The notes: generated by a model from the sequence alone, not told the origin. Positions 54,450 through 62,875 are shown, numbered from the stretch's first letter. The stretch is DNA of 64,000 nucleotides from Acidovorax sp. 69 (GCF_002797445.1 NZ_PGEP01000001.1:2604501-2668500), one strand, 5' to 3'. Program-made: numbers and translations.

Positions 54450-55133
54450 ATGCAATACGAGTTTGACTTTGCCAGCGTGCTGGCCAACTGGCCCCAGTTT
54501 CTGGAAGGGGCGTGGATGACCATCTTGCTGTCCTTCCCGGCCACGGTGATTGGTTTTGTGGGTGGCACGCTGCTGGCCATTGGGCGGCGCGGCGACACGC
54601 GCTGGCTGGCCAAGGCCTGCGGTGTGTATGTGGAAGTGCTGCGCAACACGCCGCTGCTGGTGCAGGTTTTTTTGGTGTTCTTTGGCCTGGCCAGCCTGGG
54701 CTTCAAGGTGTCGGCGTTTGCTGCGGCGCTGCTGACGCTGGTGATCAACGTGGCGGCCTACACCTGCGAAATCATGCGGGCCGGTATGGATTCCATCCAC
54801 AAGGGGCAGATAGAAGCGGCCGAGTGCCTGGGGCTGACGCGCCGGCAGGTGTACTGGCATGTGGTGATTCGCCCGGCGATGGAGAAGGTGTACCCCGCGC
54901 TGACGAGCCAGTTTGTGCTGCTGATGCTGGCCTCGTCCATCACCTCGCAAATCTCGGTGGAAGAGCTGACCGCCGTGGCAGCGCGGGTGCAGTCAGAGAC
55001 CTTCCGCCCGTTTGAGGCTTACATCCTGGTGGCGGTGGCGTACCTAGCGTTGTCGCTGCTGATGCGGCTGGGGCTGTGGGTGTTCGGGCAGATCGTGTTC
55101 ACGCGCCAGCGCAAATTGGGGAGCGCCAAATGA
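54450..55133 (+). CDS. ABC transporter permease, polar amino acid family (first)
   Basis: This 227-residue inner-membrane permease of the HisMQ/GlnP type has about five hydrophobic helices. Its EAA loop reads IEAAECLGLTRRQVYWHVV, and the upstream VEVLRNTPLLVQVFLVFFGL is the family hallmark. With the second permease it forms the channel. The start codon has no recognisable ribosome binding site; it probably relies on the short frame ending at 54431. Such transporters move amino acids, opines or related small polar acids. Confidence 0.9.
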   Translation: MQYEFDFASVLANWPQFLEGAWMTILLSFPATVIGFVGGTLLAIGRRGDTRWLAKACGVYVEVLRNTPLLVQVFLVFFGLASLGFKVSAFAAALLTLVINVAAYTCEIMRAGMDSIHKGQIEAAECLGLTRRQVYWHVVIRPAMEKVYPALTSQFVLLMLASSITSQISVEELTAVAARVQSETFRPFEAYILVAVAYLALSLLMRLGLWVFGQIVFTRQRKLGSAK

Positions 55134-55816
55134 TCGACGGTGGACTGAACTCGTATCACCTGCAGTACCTGTTGTTTGGCGCGCTGTGGACGGTGGGGCT
55201 GTCGCTGATTGCGTTTGTAGGCGGCGGCCTGGCCGGGGGCGTGATTGCGCTGTGCCGCGTCAGCCCTATCAAGGCGGTGCGCTGGGCCACGATTGCGTGG
55301 ATTCAGATCATCCAGGGCACGCCGCTGCTGGTGGTGCTGTTCTTGTGCTACTTCGGCCTGAGCATTGCGGGGCTGGAGCTGCCCGCCATCGTGGCGGCCA
55401 GCATTGCGATGATTGTCTATGTCAGCGCCTATCTGGGCGAGATATGGCGCGGTTGCATTGAATCGGTGCCGCGCACGCAGTGGGAGGCGGCCGAGTGCTT
55501 GGCGCTGTCGCGCACCCAGCGCATGCGGCTGGTGGTGCTGCCGCAGGCGGTGCGCATTGCCACGCCGCCCACGGTGGGCTTCATGGTGCAGATCGTGAAG
55601 AACACCTCGCTGGCGTCCATCGTGGGGTTTATCGAGCTGGTGCGTGCGGGGCAGCTCATCAACAACTCCATTTTTCAGCCCTTTACCGTGTACCTGCTGA
55701 TCGCCATCGTCTACTTTGCGATGTGCTACCCGCTGTCGGTGTGGAGCCGCAAGCTGGAGCAGCGCCAGCAGTTTGGAAACCGTGGCCCAGCCACTGTGCC
55801 TGTGACCACCGCATGA
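55130..55816 (+). CDS. ABC transporter permease, polar amino acid family (second)
   Basis: This 228-residue partner permease has IQIIQGTPLLVVLFLCYFGL and the EAA loop WEAAECLALSRTQRMRLVVL. It overlaps the first permease by four bases (ATGA). Having two distinct permeases implies a heterodimeric channel as in HisQM. Confidence 0.9.
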   Translation: MIDGGLNSYHLQYLLFGALWTVGLSLIAFVGGGLAGGVIALCRVSPIKAVRWATIAWIQIIQGTPLLVVLFLCYFGLSIAGLELPAIVAASIAMIVYVSAYLGEIWRGCIESVPRTQWEAAECLALSRTQRMRLVVLPQAVRIATPPTVGFMVQIVKNTSLASIVGFIELVRAGQLINNSIFQPFTVYLLIAIVYFAMCYPLSVWSRKLEQRQQFGNRGPATVPVTTA

Positions 55817-55830
55817 AACGAGAAGACACC

Positions 55831-56640
55831 ATGAACCTCGCCCAAGACGCTGCTGTGCAATCTGTTGCGCACGCTGCTTTGTCTGCACAACAACCACAAC
55901 AACATCGACAGCAACAGCGCGTGGTCGAACTGAAAGACGTGCACAAAAGCTTTGGCAGCAACCAGGTGCTCAAGGGCGTGTCGTTTGCCATTCCCAAGGG
56001 GCAGGTGGTGGCCATCATCGGCAAGAGCGGGTCGGGCAAGAGCACGGCGCTGCGTTGTATTGACCGGCTGGAGATCATCGACAGCGGCACCATCAACGTC
56101 TGCGGCCACGCGGTGCACGACCCCGCCATCGACCTGCGCCAGCTGCGCCAGGACGTGGGCATTGTGTTCCAGAGCTACAACCTCTTCCCGCACCTGACGG
56201 TGGAGCAGAACGTGACCCTGGCGCCCAAGGCCGTCAAGAACATGCCCGCCGCCAAGGCGCGCGAGATTGCCGCGCGCACCCTGCAGCAGGTGGGCCTGGC
56301 CGACAAGGCGCAGGCATACCCCGAGCAACTGTCGGGCGGGCAGCAGCAGCGCGTGGCCATTGCCCGGTCGCTGGCGATGGAGCCGCAGGTGATGCTGTTT
56401 GACGAGGTGACCTCGGCGCTAGACCCGCAACTGACCGGCGAGGTGCTGCGCGTGATCGAAGCCCTGGCCCAGGGCGGCATGACCATGGTGCTGGTCACGC
56501 ACGAGATGGAGTTTGCCGCCCGCGTGGCCGACACCATCATCTACATGCACGAAGGCAAGGTGTGGGAGACGGGCCCGGGCGCGATGCTCAAAAACCCGCA
56601 AACCGCCGAGCTGCGCGATTTTCTGTCGCACGGGCTTTGA
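55831..56640 (+). CDS. ABC transporter ATP-binding protein, polar amino acid family
   Basis: This 269-residue ATPase has Walker A GKSGSGKST, Q-loop VFQSYNLFPHLTV, signature LSGGQQQRVAIARSLA, Walker B VMLFDEVTSALDP and switch His in VLVTHEMEFA. A Gln-rich N-terminal tail (AQQPQQHRQQQ) precedes the fold and is unusual. An ATG at 55813 overlapping the permease stop is an alternative start; 55831 has GAGAAG at better spacing. Confidence 0.92.
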   Translation: MNLAQDAAVQSVAHAALSAQQPQQHRQQQRVVELKDVHKSFGSNQVLKGVSFAIPKGQVVAIIGKSGSGKSTALRCIDRLEIIDSGTINVCGHAVHDPAIDLRQLRQDVGIVFQSYNLFPHLTVEQNVTLAPKAVKNMPAAKAREIAARTLQQVGLADKAQAYPEQLSGGQQQRVAIARSLAMEPQVMLFDEVTSALDPQLTGEVLRVIEALAQGGMTMVLVTHEMEFAARVADTIIYMHEGKVWETGPGAMLKNPQTAELRDFLSHGL

Positions 56641-56693
56641 CTGTTGATGCGCCGCTTATCGAGACGACATGAACCCACTAGAACCCACAAGAG

Positions 56694-56753
56694 CCGTTCA
56701 CGCTGAGCTTGTCGAAGCGCTGCGCGAGGCTTCGACAAGCTCAGCCCGAACGG
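56694..56753. repeat. REP-like inverted pair, copy 1
   Basis: GCTGAGCTTGTCGAAGC faces GCTTCGACAAGCTCAGC, with CCGTTC and GAACGG at the outer ends. It lies between the ATPase and binding-protein genes and should form a long hairpin in the mRNA. The same element recurs at 58299. Confidence 0.8.
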
Positions 56754-56833
56754 AATTTGAGATTTCTACGCGCCCGACCACCCGAGCCCTGCCCCTTTCG
56801 ATTCACTAGCAAAAACGACCAGGAGACAACACC

Positions 56834-57631
56834 ATGACCACTTCCCTCACCCTCCTCCGCCGCACCCTGTTGGCCGTCAGCGCCGCCGCCCTGTGCGTGC
56901 CCGCGATGGCCGAGCTGGCCGACATCAAGTCCGCTGGCAAGCTGCGCGTGGGCATTGACTTTGGCGCGCCGTTTTACGGCTATGTGGACGAAAAGATGAA
57001 GCCCGTGGGCTCGGACGTGGAAGCCGCCGAGCTGCTGGCCAAGGACCTGGGCCTGACGCTGGAGATCGTGAACACCACCAACTCGTCGCGCATCCCCAAC
57101 CTGCTGTCGAACAAGGTGGACCTGATCATCTCGTCGCTGTCGATCACGCCAGATCGCCAGAAGGCGGTGGATTTTTCTATCCCCTACGGCGCTATTCAGG
57201 CTGCGGTGGGCGCGCCCAAGAGCATGAAGCTCACCAGCATTGAAGACCTGGCGGGCAAGACCGTGGCCGTGACGCGCGGTGGCCCGCAAGACAAGATCGT
57301 GACCGAGCGCGCGCCGCAGGCCAAGGTGGTGCGGTTTGATGACGAATCGGCCTCCATCACCGCCGCCGCCACCGGCCAGGCCGACATCGTGGCGATCACG
57401 CCGCCCATCATCGCGGCCATCGCCAAGAAGAACCCGTCGCGCGACTTTGAGACCAAGTTCATTCTGCAGTCGTACCAGCTGGGCGTGGCCATGCGCAAAG
57501 GCCAGCCCGAGCTGATGGCCGCCGTGAACAGCTGGATCAAGACCAACCTGGCCAACGGCAAGCTGAACGACATCCATGTGAAGTACGCGGGCGTGCCCAT
57601 CCCCAAAGAAATCATCGACGGCGCGAAGTAA
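56834..57631 (+). CDS. Periplasmic substrate-binding protein of the ABC transporter (SBP_bac_3)
   Basis: This 265-residue protein has a signal peptide cleaved after VPAMA. The family-3 binding fold is seen as SAGKLRVGIDFGAPFYGYVD, PVGSDVEAAELLAKDLGLTL and DLIISSLSITPDRQKAVDFS. The Arg in SSLSITPDR that usually grips the amino acid alpha-carboxylate is present, so the ligand should carry a carboxylate. AGGAGA precedes the ATG. The REP-like hairpin upstream probably lets this gene be expressed at a different level from the rest. Confidence 0.9.
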   Translation: MTTSLTLLRRTLLAVSAAALCVPAMAELADIKSAGKLRVGIDFGAPFYGYVDEKMKPVGSDVEAAELLAKDLGLTLEIVNTTNSSRIPNLLSNKVDLIISSLSITPDRQKAVDFSIPYGAIQAAVGAPKSMKLTSIEDLAGKTVAVTRGGPQDKIVTERAPQAKVVRFDDESASITAAATGQADIVAITPPIIAAIAKKNPSRDFETKFILQSYQLGVAMRKGQPELMAAVNSWIKTNLANGKLNDIHVKYAGVPIPKEIIDGAK

Positions 57632-57725
57632 GCCAATAAGCAAACCAAGCCTGCAACCTGGGCGGCGCCTGTGGGCCCCGCCCGGCTGCGCCCTGCCCTC
57701 ACGCATCAATACCAAAGGAATTTTT

Positions 57726-58268
57726 ATGAGCCGTCATTTCGGCGCCATCCGCCAACTTGGCTACGTGGTCCACGACATCGAAGCCGCCATGGACTATTGG
57801 AGCAAGACCCTGGGCGTGGGACCGTGGTTTTACAACCCCAAGGTTCCGATCAAGAACTACGTGTACCAGGGCGAGTCGTACGAGCCGCACAACTCGGTGG
57901 CGCTGGCCAACTCGGGCTACGTGCAGGTCGAGCTGATCCAGACCCGCAACGATGTGCCGTCGATGTACCGCGATTTTTTGCAGGCCGGGCGCACCGGGCT
58001 GCAGCACGTGGCGTACTGGACCAGCGACTACGACGCCGACTTGGCACGGCTGACGGCCCAGGGCTTCAAGACGGTGATGAGCGGCGAGGTGGGCGAAAAA
58101 GGCCGGTTCGTCTATTTCGACACCGAGTACCACCCGGGCACGGTGATCGAGCTGTCGGAAGTGGCGGGCCCCAAGGGCCGCATGTTCGATTTGATCCGTG
58201 CGGAATCGGAAACCTGGGACGGGACGACCGACCCGGTGCGGCCTTTTCCTGATCTGTCGAAGATTTGA
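57726..58268 (+). CDS. VOC-family metalloprotein in the RuBisCO-like cluster
   Basis: This 180-residue vicinal-oxygen-chelate protein has two beta-alpha-beta modules. Likely metal ligands are Gln10 (RQLGYVV), Glu69 (VQVELIQ), His94 (GLQHVAYW) and Glu142 (GTVIELSE); the first position is usually His. VOC enzymes include glyoxalase I, epimerases and ring-cleaving dioxygenases, often acting through an enediolate. An isomerase or epimerase step on the imported acid is plausible in this operon. AAGGAATTTTT lies before the ATG. Confidence 0.85.
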   Translation: MSRHFGAIRQLGYVVHDIEAAMDYWSKTLGVGPWFYNPKVPIKNYVYQGESYEPHNSVALANSGYVQVELIQTRNDVPSMYRDFLQAGRTGLQHVAYWTSDYDADLARLTAQGFKTVMSGEVGEKGRFVYFDTEYHPGTVIELSEVAGPKGRMFDLIRAESETWDGTTDPVRPFPDLSKI

Positions 58269-58298
58269 TTTTTAGGTGCCGATCATCTCAACCCCCAA

Positions 58299-58368
58299 CC
58301 GTTCGGGCTGAGCTTGTCGAAGCCTGTTGGAGCTTCATCCGGCCTTTCGACAGGCTCAAGGCGAACGG
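58299..58368. repeat. REP-like inverted pair, copy 2
   Basis: CGGGCTGAGCTTGTCGAAGC faces the degenerate TTTCGACAGGCTCAAGGCG across a longer loop, with CCGTTC and GAACGG outer ends as in copy 1. It lies between the VOC and RuBisCO-like genes. Confidence 0.78.
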
Positions 58369-58399
58369 GGGGCCAGCCAGCCGAGCATTCACGATTTTT

Positions 58400-58460
58400 A
58401 AGCCAAATTGGCATCTAGCGCTTATCCTATAAGCGCTAGCAGCTATCAAAACAGTAGTAA
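58400..58460 (+). repeat. Copy of the dispersed AGCGCT palindromic repeat in the leader of the RuBisCO-like gene
   Basis: A perfect 11-base stem CTAGCGCTTAT / ATAAGCGCTAG (58415-58425 and 58429-58439) has a CCT loop, followed by CAGCTATCAAAACAGTAG. It ends about ten bases before the ATG at 58471, where no ribosome binding site is visible. Confidence 0.8.
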
Positions 58461-58470
58461 AGCCTTAACC

Positions 58471-59748
58471 ATGTCCCCCAACCGCTTTGAAGCCACCTAC
58501 CTGATCGAAACCCCGCTGGACCCTGCCCACGTGGCCGAAGTGCTGGCAGGCGAGCAATCGTGCGGCACCTTCACCCGGGTAGAGGGCGAGACCGACGCGC
58601 TGCGCGAACGCGCCCGCGCCACGGTGGAATCGGTGGAGCTGCTGGACGTGGCACCGGCCCCCTCGCTGCCCAACGGCTGGATGCAGCGGCGCGGCATGTT
58701 CGATACGCCGCAAACCTGGCAGCGCGCCCGGCTGCGCGTGAGTTTTCCGTGCGACAACATCGGCCCCAACCTGCCCACGCTGGCGGCCACGGTGTCAGGC
58801 AACCTGTACGACCTGGGCGAAGTCACCGGCCTGCGGCTGGAGTCTATGAAGCTGCCGGCCGAATACCGACGCCAGTTCGACATGCCCCGCCACGGCATCA
58901 CCGGCACGCGCGCGGTGACGGGTGTGCAGGGCCGCCCGCTCATCGGCACCATCATCAAACCCAATGTGGGCCTGTCGGCCGAAGAAACGGGCGACTTGGC
59001 GGGCCGCCTGTGCGCCGCCGGGGTGGATTTCATCAAGGACGACGAGGTGTGCGCGAACCCGGTGCACGCGCCGCTGGCCGACCGGGTGCGCTCGGTGATG
59101 CGCCGGGTGCGCGCCCACCAGGACAAAACCGGCAAGTTGGTGATGGTGGCCTTCAACATCACCGACGAAACCGACGCCATGCGCCGCCATGCGGACCTGA
59201 TTGCGGCCGAGGGCGGCAGCTGCATCATGGTCAGCCTGAACTGGGCTGGTTACTCCGCCGTGCAAACCCTGCGCCGCCACAGCCCGCTGGCGCTGCACGG
59301 CCACCGCAACGGCTACGGCGCGCTGTCGCGCCACCCGTTGCTGGGCTTTTCGTTCAACGCCTGGCAGACGCTGTGGCGACTGGCGGGTGTCGACCACATG
59401 CATGTGCACGGGCTGCAGGGCAAGTTCTCGCAGACCGACGAAGAAGTGATAGCGTCGGCCCACGACACCCTGGCGCCGCTGTGCGAAGGCCTGGACGACC
59501 GGGTGCTGCCCGCGTTCTCCAACGGCCAATGGGCGGGCACTGTGCCCGCCACATGGGACAGCATCCAGTCCAACGACCTGCTGTTCATGTCTGGCGGCGG
59601 CATTCTGGCCCACCCAGACGGTGCCGCTGCAGGCGTGGCCAGCCTGCAGCAGGCGTGGGACGCGGTGCAAAAGGGCGAGACGCTGGCAGAACGTGCCGTG
59701 CACGCGCCCGAGCTGCGCCGCGCCATCGACTTTTTCGGCAAGAAATAA
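58471..59748 (+). CDS. RuBisCO-like protein (form IV type), likely sugar-acid-phosphate decarboxylase or transcarboxylase
   Basis: This 425-residue protein has the RuBisCO large-subunit fold. It keeps the carbamylated Lys and metal ligands as Lys189, Asp191 and Glu192 (GVDFIKDDEV), the Lys175 equivalent as Lys163 (GTIIKPNVGLS), His276-x-His278-Arg279, His309 and His311, the loop-6 Lys as Lys318 (QGKFSQ) and Ser374-Gly-Gly. The Lys177 equivalent is Asn165, so true CO2 fixation is unlikely. RuBisCO-like proteins next to DUF1537 kinases are known to decarboxylate or hydrolyse 3-oxo-isoapionate 4-phosphate in D-apiose breakdown; that is the best guess here. The kinase gene follows after 31 bases. 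Confidence 0.88.
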   Translation: MSPNRFEATYLIETPLDPAHVAEVLAGEQSCGTFTRVEGETDALRERARATVESVELLDVAPAPSLPNGWMQRRGMFDTPQTWQRARLRVSFPCDNIGPNLPTLAATVSGNLYDLGEVTGLRLESMKLPAEYRRQFDMPRHGITGTRAVTGVQGRPLIGTIIKPNVGLSAEETGDLAGRLCAAGVDFIKDDEVCANPVHAPLADRVRSVMRRVRAHQDKTGKLVMVAFNITDETDAMRRHADLIAAEGGSCIMVSLNWAGYSAVQTLRRHSPLALHGHRNGYGALSRHPLLGFSFNAWQTLWRLAGVDHMHVHGLQGKFSQTDEEVIASAHDTLAPLCEGLDDRVLPAFSNGQWAGTVPATWDSIQSNDLLFMSGGGILAHPDGAAAGVASLQQAWDAVQKGETLAERAVHAPELRRAIDFFGKK

Positions 59749-59779
59749 ATAGACCACCACACACACAAACAGACCCACC

Positions 59780-61105
59780 ATGACCACAACGGCCCCTTTG
59801 TTTGGCTGGTACGGCGACGACTTTACGGGCGCTACCGACACGCTGGCGGTACTGGCGCAGGCCGGTTTGCGCGCCATGTTGTTCATGGGCGTGCCCAGCC
59901 CCGAAGCCCTGGCCGCTGCAGGCCCGCTGGATGCCGTTGGCATTGCAGGCGCAGCCCGAGCGATGGCGCCCGATGCCATGCGCACAGAGTTGTCAGGCGT
60001 GGGCCGTTTCTTTGAAAAAGTGGCGCCACCAGTGCTGCACTACAAGGTGTGCTCCACCTTCGACAGCGCGCCGCATGTCGGCAACATCGCCTGCGCCATC
60101 CAGGCGCTGCACCCCTCGGTGAGTAACCGATGGGTACCCATCATTGGCGGGCAACCGAGCCTGGGGCGTTACTGCGCCTTCAGCAACTTGTTCGCAGCCG
60201 CAGGCACAGGCGGGCTCGTGCACCGCATCGACCGCCACCCCACCATGCGCCAGCACCCGGTCACGCCGATGGGCGAGGCCGACCTGCGGCTGCACCTGGC
60301 GCATCAGGGGCTTGAGAACATCACCGCCCTGCACTACCCGCAATACGACACCGACGCCGACGCGCTGGACGACGCACTGCGCGCGTTGCTGAGCGCCGAT
60401 GCAGCCTTGATCCCAACCCTGCTGGACCTGACCACATCCTCCCAATTGGCCGTCGTCGGACGTTTGCTGTGGGACCAAGCCCAACACGCCCGCTTGCTGG
60501 CCGTGGGCTCCAGCGCGGTGGCCCAGGCGCTGGTCGCCCACTGGGGCAAGCCGACTTCCAAGGCCGCTGCACCGCTGGCGCCCGCCGACGGTCCGGTGTT
60601 TGCCTGGGCAGGCAGCTTGTCGCCCCTGACCGCGGCGCAGGTGCAGGCCGCTACCGCATACCACCGCATTGCCGTGGACGCCCAGCGGCTGTGCAGCGAC
60701 ACGGCCTACGCTCAGGATCTGCGAGACGCCATCTGCGAGGGGCTGCAGAGCCTGCAGAACGTACTGGCCTTCACCGGCCCCACGGACGGCGCGCCGCTGG
60801 CCGCTGCGGCCTCGTCCACCGACATCGCCCAGGCCAGCGCCCATCTGATCGCCCGCGTGGTGCAAGCCCGCGCAGAACGCGGTGCGCCACTGCGCCGCAT
60901 CGGCATCGCTGGCGGTGACACGTCAAGCCACGCAGTCCAGGCGCTGCAGTTGTGGGGGCTGTCGTACAAGACCACAGTCTGCGCGGGCGTCACGCTGAGC
61001 AGCGCGCACAGCGCAGACCCGTCACGCCACGGGCTGGAGTTGATGCTGAAGGGCGGGCAGATGGGCGGAACGGATTTGTTCCAAAAGCTGCTCGGCACCG
61101 CCTGA
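59780..61105 (+). CDS. DUF1537 four-carbon/branched acid sugar kinase
   Basis: This 441-residue kinase has an N-terminal substrate domain (WYGDDFTGATDTLAVLAQAG; HYKVCSTFDSAPHVGNI) and a C-terminal nucleotide-binding domain (IGIAGGDTSSHAVQALQLWG; LELMLKGGQMGGTDLF). Members phosphorylate threonate, erythronate, 2-oxo-tetronates or 3-oxo-isoapionate. Adjacency to the RuBisCO-like protein favours the 3-oxo-isoapionate type, since tetronate kinases usually travel with PdxA2 or aldolases, which are absent here. It is the last gene of the operon. Confidence 0.88.
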   Translation: MTTTAPLFGWYGDDFTGATDTLAVLAQAGLRAMLFMGVPSPEALAAAGPLDAVGIAGAARAMAPDAMRTELSGVGRFFEKVAPPVLHYKVCSTFDSAPHVGNIACAIQALHPSVSNRWVPIIGGQPSLGRYCAFSNLFAAAGTGGLVHRIDRHPTMRQHPVTPMGEADLRLHLAHQGLENITALHYPQYDTDADALDDALRALLSADAALIPTLLDLTTSSQLAVVGRLLWDQAQHARLLAVGSSAVAQALVAHWGKPTSKAAAPLAPADGPVFAWAGSLSPLTAAQVQAATAYHRIAVDAQRLCSDTAYAQDLRDAICEGLQSLQNVLAFTGPTDGAPLAAAASSTDIAQASAHLIARVVQARAERGAPLRRIGIAGGDTSSHAVQALQLWGLSYKTTVCAGVTLSSAHSADPSRHGLELMLKGGQMGGTDLFQKLLGTA

Positions 61106-61133
61106 CAGAGGCATCCAGTCCATTTCAAGCGAC

Positions 61134-61157
61134 AAAAAAGCCCGCACAGGGCGGGCT
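61134..61157 (-). terminator. Rho-independent terminator of the aspartokinase gene
   Basis: Read leftward, AGCCCGC-CCTGT-GCGGGCT forms a 7-base stem followed directly by six T residues. It lies 82 bases after the aspartokinase stop and 29 bases beyond the convergent kinase gene. Confidence 0.85.
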
Positions 61158-61238
61158 GGCCCTGCATCAAGGCAATGGGCAACGGGCAACGGGCAATTGG
61201 GGAGAGGCATTGCGGCAGGTGCACCCGCCGCAACCCCG

Positions 61239-62660
61239 TCACACGCATGGAACCGGCGTGCCGGAGTTCACGCACAGCGCCAGGTTCAGCGCCTTGACGG
61301 CGGTTTTGTAGTCCTCACGCTCGATCACAAACTGCATGTTCACCTGCCGCAACGTTTGGGACACGCAGTTCACATTGACCCGCGCATCGGCCAGCGCCTG
61401 CGCCGCCTTGGCCAGCACACCGGGAATGCCGATGTTGGAGCCAATGGTGCAAACGATGGCGCTGGGCTTGATCGTCACGATCTGGTAGCCCTCCTGCAAC
61501 TCGGCCACGAACTCGGGTGTGACCTGGTTGTCCCACACCAGGTGGGCAATGGAGTTGGCGTTGGTGGCCTTCAGGATGTAGCTCACACCGTGCTTGCAAA
61601 ACACGTTCATCAGGCCCGCATCAAAGCCCACGGTGCCCACCATGCTGGGGTCGTGGATCTCAATCAGCGTGACCTTGTCGGTGCCGGTAACGATCTCGAC
61701 GCGAGCGCGCTCGCCCACGAAGTCTTTGGTGATCAGCGTGCCGGGGTGGTCGGGCTCGAAGGTGTTCTTCAGGCGGATGGGGATGCCCGCCAGTTCCATG
61801 GGCTTGGCGGCTTTGGGGTGGATGGCTTCCATGCCCACGTCGGCCAGCTGGTCGGCCACGTCGTAGTTGGTGGCGCCCACCACGATGGCGTTTTCCAGGC
61901 CCACCAGGTTGGGGTCGGCGGAAGACAGGTGGAATTCCTTGTGGATCACGGCCTCGGCGGGCCGCACTTCCACCGCGATCTTGCTGAAGGTGACCTCGGA
62001 GTAGCCCCGGTCGAACTCGCGCATGATGCCTTCGGTGCCCTTGGTGTAGCCGGTGGCCACCACCACCTTGTCGCTCAGGTCCAGGCCCTTGAAGCTGTGG
62101 GCAATGCGCTCGTCAATCGTCCATGCCTCGTTGTCGTCAAAACCGGCCAGGTCCATCAGGATGGCGTTGACGCCATTGGCCTTGAGAATTTCGACGGAGT
62201 TGAAGGCGCTGTGCGATTCGCCAATCGAGGCCAGCACTTCGCGCGCGGCCAGCAATACGTCCTTGCGGCTCAGATAGCCGCTGGCCAGCACGTGCTGCAT
62301 GGCATTCAGGTATTCATGCGCCTGTCCAATGCGCTGGTCGATGAAAGCGTCTGCCACGGGCAGCGGCAGGCCAATGTCGGCATAGCCCGCGTTGAGCTTC
62401 TTCAGGCTGACGGCCAAATCCGTCAGGGCGTCCTGGTAGCCCTGGCCCTCTGCAAACAGCGCGTAAATCCCGCGCTCGCCCGTTTTCTTGTGCTCCAGCA
62501 ACTGGTTCGTCACGCCAGAGTAGGCAGACACCACATAGATACGGCCGTAAATGCGATTGGGATCGTGCAGCACGATGTGGCGCAGCACATCGCCAAAGGC
62601 GGTCATGGATGTGCCGCCGATTTTCTCGACAGAGATCTTGGAGTTTTGAACGTCTTGCAT
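61239..62660 (-). CDS. Aspartate kinase, ectoine-type (Ask_Ect-like) subfamily
   Basis: This 473-residue amino-acid kinase with C-terminal ACT domains catalyses the ATP-dependent phosphorylation of aspartate. The phosphate site reads VEKIGGTSMTAFGDV, not the usual KFGGTSV. The block YVVSAYSGVTNQLLEHKKTG matches the divergent aspartokinase usually encoded in ectoine clusters. The ACT region includes IGSNIGIPGVLAKAAQALAD. No ectABC genes are in view, so it may serve another aspartate-semialdehyde branch. The start at 62660 matches the family. Confidence 0.85.
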   Translation of the reverse strand: MQDVQNSKISVEKIGGTSMTAFGDVLRHIVLHDPNRIYGRIYVVSAYSGVTNQLLEHKKTGERGIYALFAEGQGYQDALTDLAVSLKKLNAGYADIGLPLPVADAFIDQRIGQAHEYLNAMQHVLASGYLSRKDVLLAAREVLASIGESHSAFNSVEILKANGVNAILMDLAGFDDNEAWTIDERIAHSFKGLDLSDKVVVATGYTKGTEGIMREFDRGYSEVTFSKIAVEVRPAEAVIHKEFHLSSADPNLVGLENAIVVGATNYDVADQLADVGMEAIHPKAAKPMELAGIPIRLKNTFEPDHPGTLITKDFVGERARVEIVTGTDKVTLIEIHDPSMVGTVGFDAGLMNVFCKHGVSYILKATNANSIAHLVWDNQVTPEFVAELQEGYQIVTIKPSAIVCTIGSNIGIPGVLAKAAQALADARVNVNCVSQTLRQVNMQFVIEREDYKTAVKALNLALCVNSGTPVPCV

Positions 62661-62875
62661 GGACAGGCTCAGGGGAGCAAAAAAGTTGGAAAGCCGGACG
62701 GGTGTTCTGCCAAGGGACTCAGCGGCAGCAAACCCTCTATTTTCCACGACTTTTGGCGGGGTGCTTGGACGCATACCTCGTGAATGGGGGCGCACTCCGT
62801 TGCGAGCTGGCGCGGCGTCTGTGCAGATGGGATGGGCTGGCGTGGTGTGCACAGGACCATGCATCCAGACCCGCA

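Noticed and set aside
61197..62783. 528-codon plus-strand open frame opposite the aspartokinase gene
   Set aside because: It is His/Gly-rich low-complexity translation typical of an antisense frame; the aspartokinase on the minus strand is unambiguous.
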